Below, piece after piece: positions 6,461-12,791 of a DNA stretch of 12,791 nt (the first letter of the stretch is position 1; every line of letters begins with the position of its first letter). Location of the stretch: contig JAVVFH010000084.1 in NCBI GenBank assembly GCA_032250585.1, positions 1-12,791 on the forward strand, in the 5' to 3' direction. The notes below the pieces were generated by a model. That model saw only the letters and a list, made by a program, of their open reading frames with translations. It did not search any database and was not told the DNA's origin. The position numbers were made by a program, and so were the translations under genes. The DNA comes from JAVVFH01 sp032250585 (lineage in GTDB: Bacteria > Pseudomonadota > Gammaproteobacteria > Xanthomonadales > SZUA-36).

Positions 6461-6553
6461 CGGCGTACAGGCTGCATGAAAGGTTCATCGGCTTTTCCGT
6501 TGCGAGCGGGCGCGCATGGTACCGCAGAGGACGCATAAGCCGAAACGGGCTGT

Positions 6554-7567
6554 TCAGTCCGTCGCGGGAATGGACAGATCCAGGTTCTCCGCCCGGTGGC
6601 AAGCCGCCCAATCGCCGTGCTCCATGCGGCGCAACACGGGCACATCAGCCGTGCAGCGCCGGATCCGGTAGGGGCAGCGGGTGTGGAAGATACAACCCGA
6701 CGGCGGATCGTAGGGTGATGGCATGTCCCCGGTCAGCCAGGTCTGGCGAGCGGCCTGGGCAGCCTTTTTCGGGTCCGGAATCGGCACTGAACGCATCAGC
6801 GCGTTGGTGTAGGGGTGCAGCGGCCGCCTGAACAGCGCGGTTTTTTCCGAAAGCTCCATGGCCTGACCCATGTACATCACCATCACCCGGTCGCTGATGT
6901 GGCGCACCACGGACAGATCATGCGCGATGAAGATCAGTGCCAGGCCCAGCTTCTTCTGCAGATCCCTCAGCAGGTTGATGATCTGCGCCTGGATCGACAC
7001 ATCCAGCGCGCTGACGGGCTCGTCGCAGATGACCAGCCGGGGATTGAGCACCAGCGCCCTCGCAATGCCGATACGCTGACACTGGCCACCGGAAAATTCA
7101 TGCGGATAGCGGTTGATCTGGTTCGCCAGCAGCCCGACCATTTTCATCATGCCGCGGGTGCGCTCCTCCACCTGCAGGCGGGCCATGTTCGGATGGAAAG
7201 TCCACAAAGGCTCGGCGATGATGTCCCCGGCCGTCATCCGCGGGTCCAGCGAGGCAATCGGGTCCTGGAAAACGATCTGCAGCTGTTTGCGTTTCTGGCG
7301 CAAAGCTTCCTCGTCCATCGCGGTGAGGTCCTCGCCCATCCACAGCACTCGCCCGCGATTGCTCTTGACCAGGCCCAGAATCGCCCGCGCCAACGTCGAT
7401 TTTCCGGAGCCCGATTCGCCGACGATACCCAGCGACTCGCCCGCATGCAGATCGAAGCTGATGCCGTCCACGGCACGGATCTGGCGCTCACGTCGGTGCA
7501 GCAAACCGCCGGTCTGGTTTTTGAAGGTGACGGACAAATCCTGCACCCGCAGCACCGGTTTGCTCAT
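6554..7567 (-). CDS. oppF: Oligopeptide ABC transporter ATPase OppF
   Basis: One of the two cytoplasmic ATPases powering peptide uptake through OppBC. The 337 residues show, in order: Walker A GESGSGKST (50-58), Q-loop Q101, signature FSGGQCQR (158-165, with C163 where Arg is usual), Walker B LVICDEP (178-184), D-loop SALD and H-loop H216. The C-terminal oligopeptide-transporter extension contains PLHPYTNALM and cysteines C292, C298, C305 and C323, the set that binds an iron-sulfur cluster in characterised peptide transporters. The longer N-terminal segment KNQTGGLLHRRERQIRAVDG is typical of OppF as opposed to OppD. The start is ATG 7567, overlapping the oppD stop by 4 bases (ATGA). The frame stays open upstream to 7681, but that stretch lies inside oppD and has no ABC homology. 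This is the last gene of the operon. Confidence 0.96.
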   Translation of the reverse strand: MSKPVLRVQDLSVTFKNQTGGLLHRRERQIRAVDGISFDLHAGESLGIVGESGSGKSTLARAILGLVKSNRGRVLWMGEDLTAMDEEALRQKRKQLQIVFQDPIASLDPRMTAGDIIAEPLWTFHPNMARLQVEERTRGMMKMVGLLANQINRYPHEFSGGQCQRIGIARALVLNPRLVICDEPVSALDVSIQAQIINLLRDLQKKLGLALIFIAHDLSVVRHISDRVMVMYMGQAMELSEKTALFRRPLHPYTNALMRSVPIPDPKKAAQAARQTWLTGDMPSPYDPPSGCIFHTRCPYRIRRCTADVPVLRRMEHGDWAACHRAENLDLSIPATD

Positions 7568-8568
7568 GCGGCTTCCCCGGGCGGACCGGCCGGCTGCCTG
7601 ATATGGCCGCCTTCCATCGGCAGCACGCAGCGCGACATCCGTTCGCCCTCGTCGACCCACACCGGCGGGCGCAGTTTGCACTCCTCGCGCGCTTCGCTGC
7701 AGCGGTCGCGGAAGCGGCAGCCCGAGGGCAGGTTCAGCAGATTCGGCGGATTACCCGGAATCGCGTGCAGATCCTCGTCGAACGCTCGGTCGAGGCGTGG
7801 CACGGAAGCCAGCAGACCGCGTGTGTACGGGTGCTGCGGCCGGTAAAAAATGTCGTCCACGGTTCCCGTCTCCACCGCCTCCCCGGCGTACATCACGAGA
7901 ATCCGGTCGCACAGCTCCGCGACCGCCGCGAGGTCGTGCGTGATCAGGATAATCGACATGTGGGCCTTGGTGCGCAATTCGCCGACCAGCTGCGTAATTT
8001 GCGCCTGCACGGTCACGTCCAGCGCGGTGGTCGGTTCGTCGGCGATCAGCAGGTCGGGCTCGCATAACAGGCCCATCGCGATCATCACGCGCTGGCGCAT
8101 GCCGCCTGAATATTCGTGTGGGTATTGCCGGATGCGTTCCTCAGGGTCCGGCATGCGCACCGCGCGCAGCATTTCCACTGCGTGCGCGCGGGCTTCGTGT
8201 TTACGCAGGCGCTGGTGGTGCATCGCCACTTCGACCATCTGCGTTTCAATCGTCAGATACGGGTTCAGCGAGGTCATCGGGTCCTGGAAGATCATAGCGA
8301 TGTTCCGGCCGCGGATGCCGTTGAGTTCGCGCGGGCTCATCTGCATCAGATCCTCGCCGCGGAACAGGGCCTTGCCCCGGGCGCTGCCGTTTTCCGCCAG
8401 CAGACCCATCATCGCCATCACCAGCTGGCTTTTGCCGGCGCCGGACTCCCCGACGATGCCCAGGGTTTCACCCTCTTTGACGACGAAGTCCAGTCCGTCG
8501 ACCGCCCGCACCCGACCTTCCGGAGTTTCGAACTCGACGTGCAGGCCGCTGACTTCGAGCAGCGCCAT
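7564..8568 (-). CDS. oppD: Oligopeptide ABC transporter ATPase OppD
   Basis: Second ATPase of the peptide importer, pairing with OppF. In 334 residues it has Walker A GESGAGKSQ (40-48), where Gln follows the Ser as in E. coli OppD (most ABC proteins have Thr), Q-loop Q95, signature YSGGMRQR (153-160), Walker B LLIADEPTTALD (173-184) and H-loop H211. The C-terminal extension has HPYTRGLLASVP and four cysteines (C284, C290, C297, C314) matching the spacing in OppF; an iron-sulfur cluster is likely by family precedent. The ATG at 8568 shares one base with the oppC stop (TGATG), and the stop overlaps the oppF start by 4 bases. Substrate specificity cannot be read from the ATPase; oligopeptide rather than dipeptide is inferred from OppD-like features and the OppA partner. 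Confidence 0.96.
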   Translation of the reverse strand: MALLEVSGLHVEFETPEGRVRAVDGLDFVVKEGETLGIVGESGAGKSQLVMAMMGLLAENGSARGKALFRGEDLMQMSPRELNGIRGRNIAMIFQDPMTSLNPYLTIETQMVEVAMHHQRLRKHEARAHAVEMLRAVRMPDPEERIRQYPHEYSGGMRQRVMIAMGLLCEPDLLIADEPTTALDVTVQAQITQLVGELRTKAHMSIILITHDLAAVAELCDRILVMYAGEAVETGTVDDIFYRPQHPYTRGLLASVPRLDRAFDEDLHAIPGNPPNLLNLPSGCRFRDRCSEAREECKLRPPVWVDEGERMSRCVLPMEGGHIRQPAGPPGEAA

Positions 8569-9482
8569 CAGAGCCGATCCTTCGGATCGAGCGCGTCGCG
8601 CATTCCGTCACCCAGGTAATTGAAGCTGTACAGGGTCACGGTCAGTAAAAGTGCCGGGAAAATCAGGGTCCATGGCGCCGTCTCCATGTCCTGCGCGCCG
8701 TCGTTGACCAGCGCACCCCAGGAACTCATCGGCTCCTGCACGCCGAGCCCGAGAAAACTGAGGAAAGACTCAACCAGGATCACCTGCGGTATGGTCAGCG
8801 TGACGTAAACCATCACCACGCCCAGCAGGTTGGGCACGATGTGCCGGCGAATGATGGCGTGGTGATCGACGCCGCAGGCCCGCGCAGCCTCGATGAATTC
8901 CATGTTTTTGAGGCCCAGCGTCTGGCCGCGCACGATGCGCGCCATGTCGAGCCAGTTCACCGCGCCGATCGCAACGAAGATCAGCACGATGTGACGCCCG
9001 AACACCACCATCAGCAGAATCACGAAAAAGAGGAACGGCAAGGCGTAAATGATGTCGACGATGCGCATCATGATGCGGTCGGTGAACCCCCCGTAGTAGC
9101 CCGCCACGGCGCCGTAGGTCACGCCGATGAACAGGCTGACCAGCGTGGCCACCAGGCCCACCAACAGGGAAATCCTGCCGCCCTCGAGGCTGCGCACGAG
9201 AATGTCGCGGCCCACCGCATCGGTGCCGAACCAGTGACCGCTTTCCAGGCTCGGCGGCGAGGAGGTGTGATCCCAGTCGGTGTAGTCCGCCTCCCACGGC
9301 GACAGCATGGGGCCGAAGATCACCGCCAGCACCACGCAGGCCATGATCACGCCGCTGACGATGGCCGCACGGTTTTTCAGCAGCCGATGCCAGGCGTCGA
9401 CCCAAAGGGAGCGCCCGGGCACGTCCTCTTCGGCCATCGCCGCAGCGAACGGGTCTTCGAATTCGGGGTTGACCCTGCTCAT
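8568..9482 (-). CDS. oppC: Oligopeptide ABC transporter permease OppC
   Basis: Inner-membrane permease that pairs with OppB to form the translocation path. It has 304 residues. After a hydrophilic N-terminus (1-38), a first membrane span covers about 40-60, as in the OppC N-terminal domain. A periplasmic segment carries the family block HWFGTDAVGRDILVRSLEGG (83-102). Five further hydrophobic spans follow (about 104-130, 141-161, 164-178, 220-246, 270-290). The cytoplasmic EAA coupling loop is EAARACGVDHHAIIRRHIVPN (198-218), which docks onto the ATPases. The C-terminus YLGDGMRDALDPKDRL is the usual OppC/DppC ending. The ATG at 9482 overlaps the oppB stop by 4 bases; the stop shares one base with the oppD start. 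Confidence 0.96.
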   Translation of the reverse strand: MSRVNPEFEDPFAAAMAEEDVPGRSLWVDAWHRLLKNRAAIVSGVIMACVVLAVIFGPMLSPWEADYTDWDHTSSPPSLESGHWFGTDAVGRDILVRSLEGGRISLLVGLVATLVSLFIGVTYGAVAGYYGGFTDRIMMRIVDIIYALPFLFFVILLMVVFGRHIVLIFVAIGAVNWLDMARIVRGQTLGLKNMEFIEAARACGVDHHAIIRRHIVPNLLGVVMVYVTLTIPQVILVESFLSFLGLGVQEPMSSWGALVNDGAQDMETAPWTLIFPALLLTVTLYSFNYLGDGMRDALDPKDRL

Positions 9483-10423
9483 TGCGATTCGTCGTACCGA
9501 ATCTTCGGGTTGAGCCAGGCGTAGATCAGGTCCACGATGAAATTCAGCAATATGATCACGACGCCGTAAAACACCACCACCCCCATCACCAGGGTGTAAT
9601 CGCGGTTCAGCGCACCCTGGACGAAATAGCTGCCCAGCCCCGGAATGGTGTAGATGCGCTCGATCACCACTGAACCGGTGATCAGCGCCGCCATCGCAGG
9701 ACCCATGTAGGAAATGACCGGCAATATGGCCGGTTTGATCGCATGACGGCCGATCACCAGGCGTTTCGGCAGACCCTTGGCCCGGGCGGTGCGGATGTAA
9801 TTGCTGTGCAGCACCTCGATCATGCTGCCGCGCGTCAGGCGGGCGATGTAGGCGATCACCGGCAGGGCCAGCGTGATCACCGGCAGTACCATGCGCTGCC
9901 AGGACCAGTCCCAGCCGCCGGCCGGCAGCCAGCCCGCGTGGATCGCAACGCCGAGAATCAGCAGCGGCGCGACCACGAAATTGGGAATGGAAATGCCGAG
10001 CATGGCCACGCCCATCACGGAATAATCAACCGCGGAATTCTGGCGCAGCGCCGCGATCACGCCGATCGAGGTTCCCAGCACGAAAGCCAGCACCATCGCC
10101 AGGCTGCCGAGGGTGGCCGAGACCGGGAAGCCGCGGGCAATGAGTTCGGTCACGGTCCAGTCCTTGTACTGGAACGAGGGGCCGAAATCCAGCGTGATGA
10201 TCTGGCCGAGATAACGGAAGTACTGCTGCAACAGCGGCTCGTCCAGGTGATATTTGGCATCGAGGTTGGCGCGGATTTCCGGCGGCAGGACTTTCTCACC
10301 GTCGAAAGGGCCGCCCGGGGCAACCCGGATCAGAAAGAAAGCGATCGTAATCAGCACCAACAGGGTGGGAATCAGCCCGAGCAGCCGGGTCGTGGCGTGA
10401 CGGATGATCCCTTCCTGCCTCAC
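9479..10423 (-). CDS. oppB: Oligopeptide ABC transporter permease OppB
   Basis: The other inner-membrane permease of the importer. It has 314 residues; E. coli OppB is 306. A first span at about 12-33 is followed by the family motif RVAPGGPF (33-40), then a periplasmic region containing KYHLDEPLLQQYFRYL (58-72, matching YxLDxPLxxQYxxYL). Further spans lie near 104-126, 136-162, 179-197, 233-255 and 278-302. The EAA loop includes SNYIRTARAKGLPKR (207-221). Translation starts at GTG 10423, within a GTGA 4-base overlap with the oppA stop; no ATG is available upstream before the oppA coding end. The stop overlaps oppC by 4 bases. This tight chain supports a coupled equimolar OppB/OppC synthesis. 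Confidence 0.96.
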   Translation of the reverse strand: MRQEGIIRHATTRLLGLIPTLLVLITIAFFLIRVAPGGPFDGEKVLPPEIRANLDAKYHLDEPLLQQYFRYLGQIITLDFGPSFQYKDWTVTELIARGFPVSATLGSLAMVLAFVLGTSIGVIAALRQNSAVDYSVMGVAMLGISIPNFVVAPLLILGVAIHAGWLPAGGWDWSWQRMVLPVITLALPVIAYIARLTRGSMIEVLHSNYIRTARAKGLPKRLVIGRHAIKPAILPVISYMGPAMAALITGSVVIERIYTIPGLGSYFVQGALNRDYTLVMGVVVFYGVVIILLNFIVDLIYAWLNPKIRYDESQ

Positions 10424-12270
10424 GGTGGTGTCTCCTCTCCTGCCGGCTGCGCATCGGCGCCGGCCGCTTCCACGGAATCGGACGCAGCCTCCTGCGCCGG
10501 CCCGGCATCCTCGGCTTCCACCATAGCACCGCCGGCGCCGTCATCAAGCCCCGGGGCCGATTCTTCTTCCGTAACGCCGGGTGTTCGTGATTTGAGCAGG
10601 AACATGTGGCGGGTCGGATGGTGATCCATCACGTTGTTCTCCCAGCCGCGCAGATGCCGATCGACCAGGCGCTTGGTCACGTAGGTATAGATCGGGATGA
10701 TGACCGCATCGGCTATCAGCAGCCGCTCGGCCTCGAACATCAGCCGCTCGCGCCGCGCCCGGATCCGCTCCGTGCCAACCTCGTCCAGCAGGGCGTCGAA
10801 GCTTGGGTTGCTGTAGCCGTAATCGTTACGGCCATGGCCCGTGCGAAACATCTCGAGGAAGCTGTAGGGGTCGTTGTAATCGCTGATCCAGCCGGCCCGG
10901 AACACCTGGGTCAGCACTTTTTGCTCACGATTACGCAGAAAAACGCGGAACTCCTCGTTGACCAGCGTGACGTTCACGCCCAGCGTCTGCTTCCACATCG
11001 AGGCCATGGCCAGTGCGATCTTCTTGTGATTTTCACTGGTGTTGTATCGAATCTCGACCCGCAGGGGGTTTTCTTCGGAGTAGCCGGCCCGCTCATACAG
11101 GCGGCGCGCTTCTTCGTTTCGCTCTTCCTGGGTCCAATCGGCGTAGATCGGAGAGAAGGGTACGTAACCGTCGATGCCGGGCGGAACCAGCGCATACGAC
11201 GGCTGCTCGCCAAATTGCGTGACTTTATCAGTAATGATTTCGCGGTCGACTGCCAGGATCAGCGCCTGGCGCAGGGACGGGTTTTCAATGAACGGCTCGC
11301 GGGTCAAATTAAAGCCGAAAAAATAGGAGCCCATCCAGGGGCTCACCACCAATTCCTCAGGATAGTGTTTCTGCAGCCAGCGGAACTGGTTGTTCGGGAC
11401 ATCGCTGGTCCAGTGCAGCGCACCGGAGCGAAACAGCTGGACTTCCGTGGTGTGATCCTCGATCGGCAGGTAGAACACGTGTTCAACGAGGGTTTTCTCC
11501 GCCTCGCGAAAAAGCGGGTTTTTTTCCAGCTCGATGCTGACCCTCAACGTCCAGTTTTTCAGTACGTAAGCACCGTTGGAAACGAGTTTCCCGGGCCGCG
11601 AAAACTGGTCCCCGAAGGCCGTCACGTTGCCACGGTGCACGGGGTAGGCGATGGGGTGGGCCAGCAGGCCCAGGAAGTACGGCGTCGGACCGGTGAGCGT
11701 GATCTGCAGAGTAAACTCGTCGAGCATACTGACGCCGAGCTCCTCGACCGGTAACTCGCCCGCCAGCACTTCGCGCGCGTTCTGGATGGGCAGCAGCATG
11801 GCGGCCGCATTCGACGCCAATTCCGGACTGGCGGCACGCCGCAGGCTGAACACGAAGTCTTCGGCCGTGAGCGGGTCGCCGTTCGACCAGACGCTGTCCC
11901 GGCGCAAATAGAAGGTGTAAGTCCGGGCGTCCCGTGAAATATTCCAGCGTGCCGCGACCCCGGGTATCAGGTCGCCGTTGGCAGAGGTCGTGGTCAAACC
12001 CTCGAACAGGTCTCTGAGGATATGCGCCGCGGGCTCACCCTGTGCCAGGTGCGGATCCAGGGCCTGTGGCTCTTCGCCGTTGCCACGGTAAACGATTTGC
12101 CCGGCATCGAGCACCGCGGGATCCGGACGGCCGTTCTCGAGCAGCCGCAGCTCGACCGGCTGCGGCCGATGGTCCCGTGCGCCTTCCGGCTCGCCGTTTT
12201 TCTGACCGCAGGCGGCCAGCCAGAGCACACTCCAGGCGCACAACATCCAGATTGGGACCGACCGGATCAA
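10420..12270 (-). CDS. oppA: Peptide-binding lipoprotein OppA (complete copy)
   Basis: Substrate-binding protein that captures peptides in the periplasm and delivers them to OppBC. The 616 residues exceed E. coli OppA (543). Residues 1-20 form a lipoprotein signal with lipobox LAAC and acceptor C21 (followed by Gly, so not the Asp that retains E. coli lipoproteins in the inner membrane). The SBP family 5 body has YRGNGEEPQALDPHLAQG, SNGDPLTAEDFVFSLRR, GAYVLKNW, NPSLRQALILAVDRE and AGWISDYNDPYSFLEMF. The last 54 residues (563-616) are a low-complexity Ala/Glu/Asp/Gly/Pro tail with no Lys or Arg, absent from the neighbouring paralogue. The start is TTG 12270, overlapping the upstream stop as TTGA; an ATG at 12246 would leave a signal peptide with no N-terminal positive charge. 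The stop overlaps oppB by 4 bases. Confidence 0.94.
   Translation of the reverse strand: MIRSVPIWMLCAWSVLWLAACGQKNGEPEGARDHRPQPVELRLLENGRPDPAVLDAGQIVYRGNGEEPQALDPHLAQGEPAAHILRDLFEGLTTTSANGDLIPGVAARWNISRDARTYTFYLRRDSVWSNGDPLTAEDFVFSLRRAASPELASNAAAMLLPIQNAREVLAGELPVEELGVSMLDEFTLQITLTGPTPYFLGLLAHPIAYPVHRGNVTAFGDQFSRPGKLVSNGAYVLKNWTLRVSIELEKNPLFREAEKTLVEHVFYLPIEDHTTEVQLFRSGALHWTSDVPNNQFRWLQKHYPEELVVSPWMGSYFFGFNLTREPFIENPSLRQALILAVDREIITDKVTQFGEQPSYALVPPGIDGYVPFSPIYADWTQEERNEEARRLYERAGYSEENPLRVEIRYNTSENHKKIALAMASMWKQTLGVNVTLVNEEFRVFLRNREQKVLTQVFRAGWISDYNDPYSFLEMFRTGHGRNDYGYSNPSFDALLDEVGTERIRARRERLMFEAERLLIADAVIIPIYTYVTKRLVDRHLRGWENNVMDHHPTRHMFLLKSRTPGVTEEESAPGLDDGAGGAMVEAEDAGPAQEAASDSVEAAGADAQPAGEETPP
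10423..10584 (-). other. Acidic low-complexity C-terminal tail of OppA
   Basis: The last 54 codons of oppA encode almost only Ala, Glu, Asp, Gly, Pro, Ser, Thr and Val, with about 14 acidic and no basic residues. The binding-protein fold ends just before, at HMFLLKSR. The upstream paralogue ends at the equivalent point (TLETESP). The tail is probably disordered and periplasmic; no function is evident. Confidence 0.7.
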
Positions 12271-12791
12271 GGGGATTCCGTCTCCAACGTCAGGTACCTG
12301 GAAAGGTGAACATCGCGAACGTTGTCCACGAAACCGCTTACGCGGGGACTGACCAGGTGGCGTGACACGTAATAGTAAATGGGTATCAGCGGCATGTCCT
12401 GCATTATCAGAGACTCTGCCTCGCGCAGAAGTTCCTTGCGCCGCGCATCGCTGGCGGCTGCCGCGGACGCCAGCAGCGCATCGAATTGCGGGTTGCGGTA
12501 GAAGCTGTTGTTCAGCGCGTTTTCGGAAAGAAACAAATCCAGGAAGCTGGTCGGGTCGGCGTAATCAGCAATCCAGCCACCGCGAAAGATCTGGGTCACC
12601 ACACCCAGCCGGCGATTGTTGACGAACACCTTCCATTCTTCGTTCACCAGCTGGGTACTGACGCCCAGCACCTGCTTCCACATGGCGGCAACGGCCACCG
12701 CGACGCGCCGGTGCAGAGCGGAGGTGTTGTAACGCAGTTCCAGCCGCAACGGCTTCACGTGCTGCAGTCCGGACCGTTCGAACAGCTGCCT
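12267..12791 (-). CDS. oppA: Second OppA-type peptide-binding protein, 5' part cut by window edge
   Basis: C-terminal 174 residues of a peptide-binding protein of SBP family 5, in frame from the window edge to TGA at 12267; the true start lies beyond 12791. It aligns end to end with the C-terminal lobe of the downstream OppA: both share PLR-E-RYNTS, MWKQ-LGV, LVNEE, TQ-FR-GWI-DY-DP-SFL and FDALL, and about half the residues look identical by eye. It is a diverged tandem paralogue, not a recent duplicate. It ends shortly after the body of the fold, without the acidic tail of its neighbour. Its stop overlaps the TTG start of the next oppA (TTGA), so the two are probably translated together and may feed the same OppBCDF channel with different peptides; that division of labour is inference. 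Confidence 0.93.
   Translation of the reverse strand, partial: RQLFERSGLQHVKPLRLELRYNTSALHRRVAVAVAAMWKQVLGVSTQLVNEEWKVFVNNRRLGVVTQIFRGGWIADYADPTSFLDLFLSENALNNSFYRNPQFDALLASAAAASDARRKELLREAESLIMQDMPLIPIYYYVSRHLVSPRVSGFVDNVRDVHLSRYLTLETESP

Noticed and set aside
6489..6542. Inverted repeat CGGCTT/AAGCCG in the rsmG-oppF gap as a terminator
   Set aside because: The 6-bp arms are 42 bases apart with no U-run, so a stable terminator is unlikely.
7568..7681. 38-residue N-terminal extension of OppF
   Set aside because: It lies inside the oppD coding region in another frame; the ATGA overlap at 7564-7567 gives a standard start.
6815..7846. 343-codon plus-strand open frame opposite oppF and oppD, and similar ones at 3420-4148, 4181-4939, 5023-5808, 9743-10624 and 10606-11754
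   Set aside because: All are antisense shadows of conserved genes with His/Arg/Gln-rich, low-complexity translations and no recognisable domains.
11473..11484. Perfect 12-bp palindrome GAACACGTGTTC, considered as a parS site for ParB
   Set aside because: The parS consensus is TGTTTCACGTGAAACA or TGTTCCACGTGGAACA. The arms here do not match beyond the central CACGTG, and it falls within oppA coding sequence.

Overview
The window is one continuous run of 14 protein genes, all on the minus strand, so transcription runs from position 12791 towards 1. The DNA is GC-rich, the genes are tightly packed, and the order rsmG-parA-parB-atpI-atpB-atpE-atpF-atpH-atpA is the classic near-origin arrangement of many Gammaproteobacteria. 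The AtpE termini, the ParA/ParB lengths and the AtpF sequence look gammaproteobacterial, and Pseudomonas-like rather than enteric for AtpE. I cannot name the genus.

Region 1 (12791 to 6554) is an oligopeptide ABC transporter operon: the 3' end of one oppA-type binding protein, a complete second oppA, then oppB, oppC, oppD and oppF. Every junction is a 1- or 4-base stop/start overlap, so the whole set is probably made from one mRNA by coupled translation. The complete OppA carries a lipobox. OppB and OppC form the channel. OppD and OppF are the ATPases, and each has a C-terminal four-cysteine set.

Region 2 (6460 to 4091) holds rsmG (16S rRNA m7G527 methyltransferase) and the chromosome-partition pair parA and parB, which overlap by 4 bases. 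The usual neighbour upstream of rsmG, mnmG (gidA), is absent and the opp operon lies there instead. I found no parS site.

Region 3 (4037 to 1) is the F1Fo ATP synthase operon: atpI, atpB (a), atpE (c), atpF (b), atpH (delta) and the first 346 codons of atpA (alpha). atpG, atpD and atpC should follow beyond the left edge. The operon has a U-rich leader before atpE, a strong hairpin between atpE and atpF, and a possible promoter in the parB-atpI gap.

The most unusual observation is in subunit a. Between the helix with the essential arginine (R222) and the last helix there are about 62 more residues than in the E. coli protein. They look like an extra transmembrane hairpin placed exactly where a meets the c-ring. 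The c subunit also has an uninterrupted GxGxGxG run in helix 1. Otherwise these are conserved housekeeping and transport genes. I saw no mobile element, CRISPR array, tRNA or rRNA, and no stretch over 300 bases without a gene; the longest gap is 114 bases (atpI-atpB).
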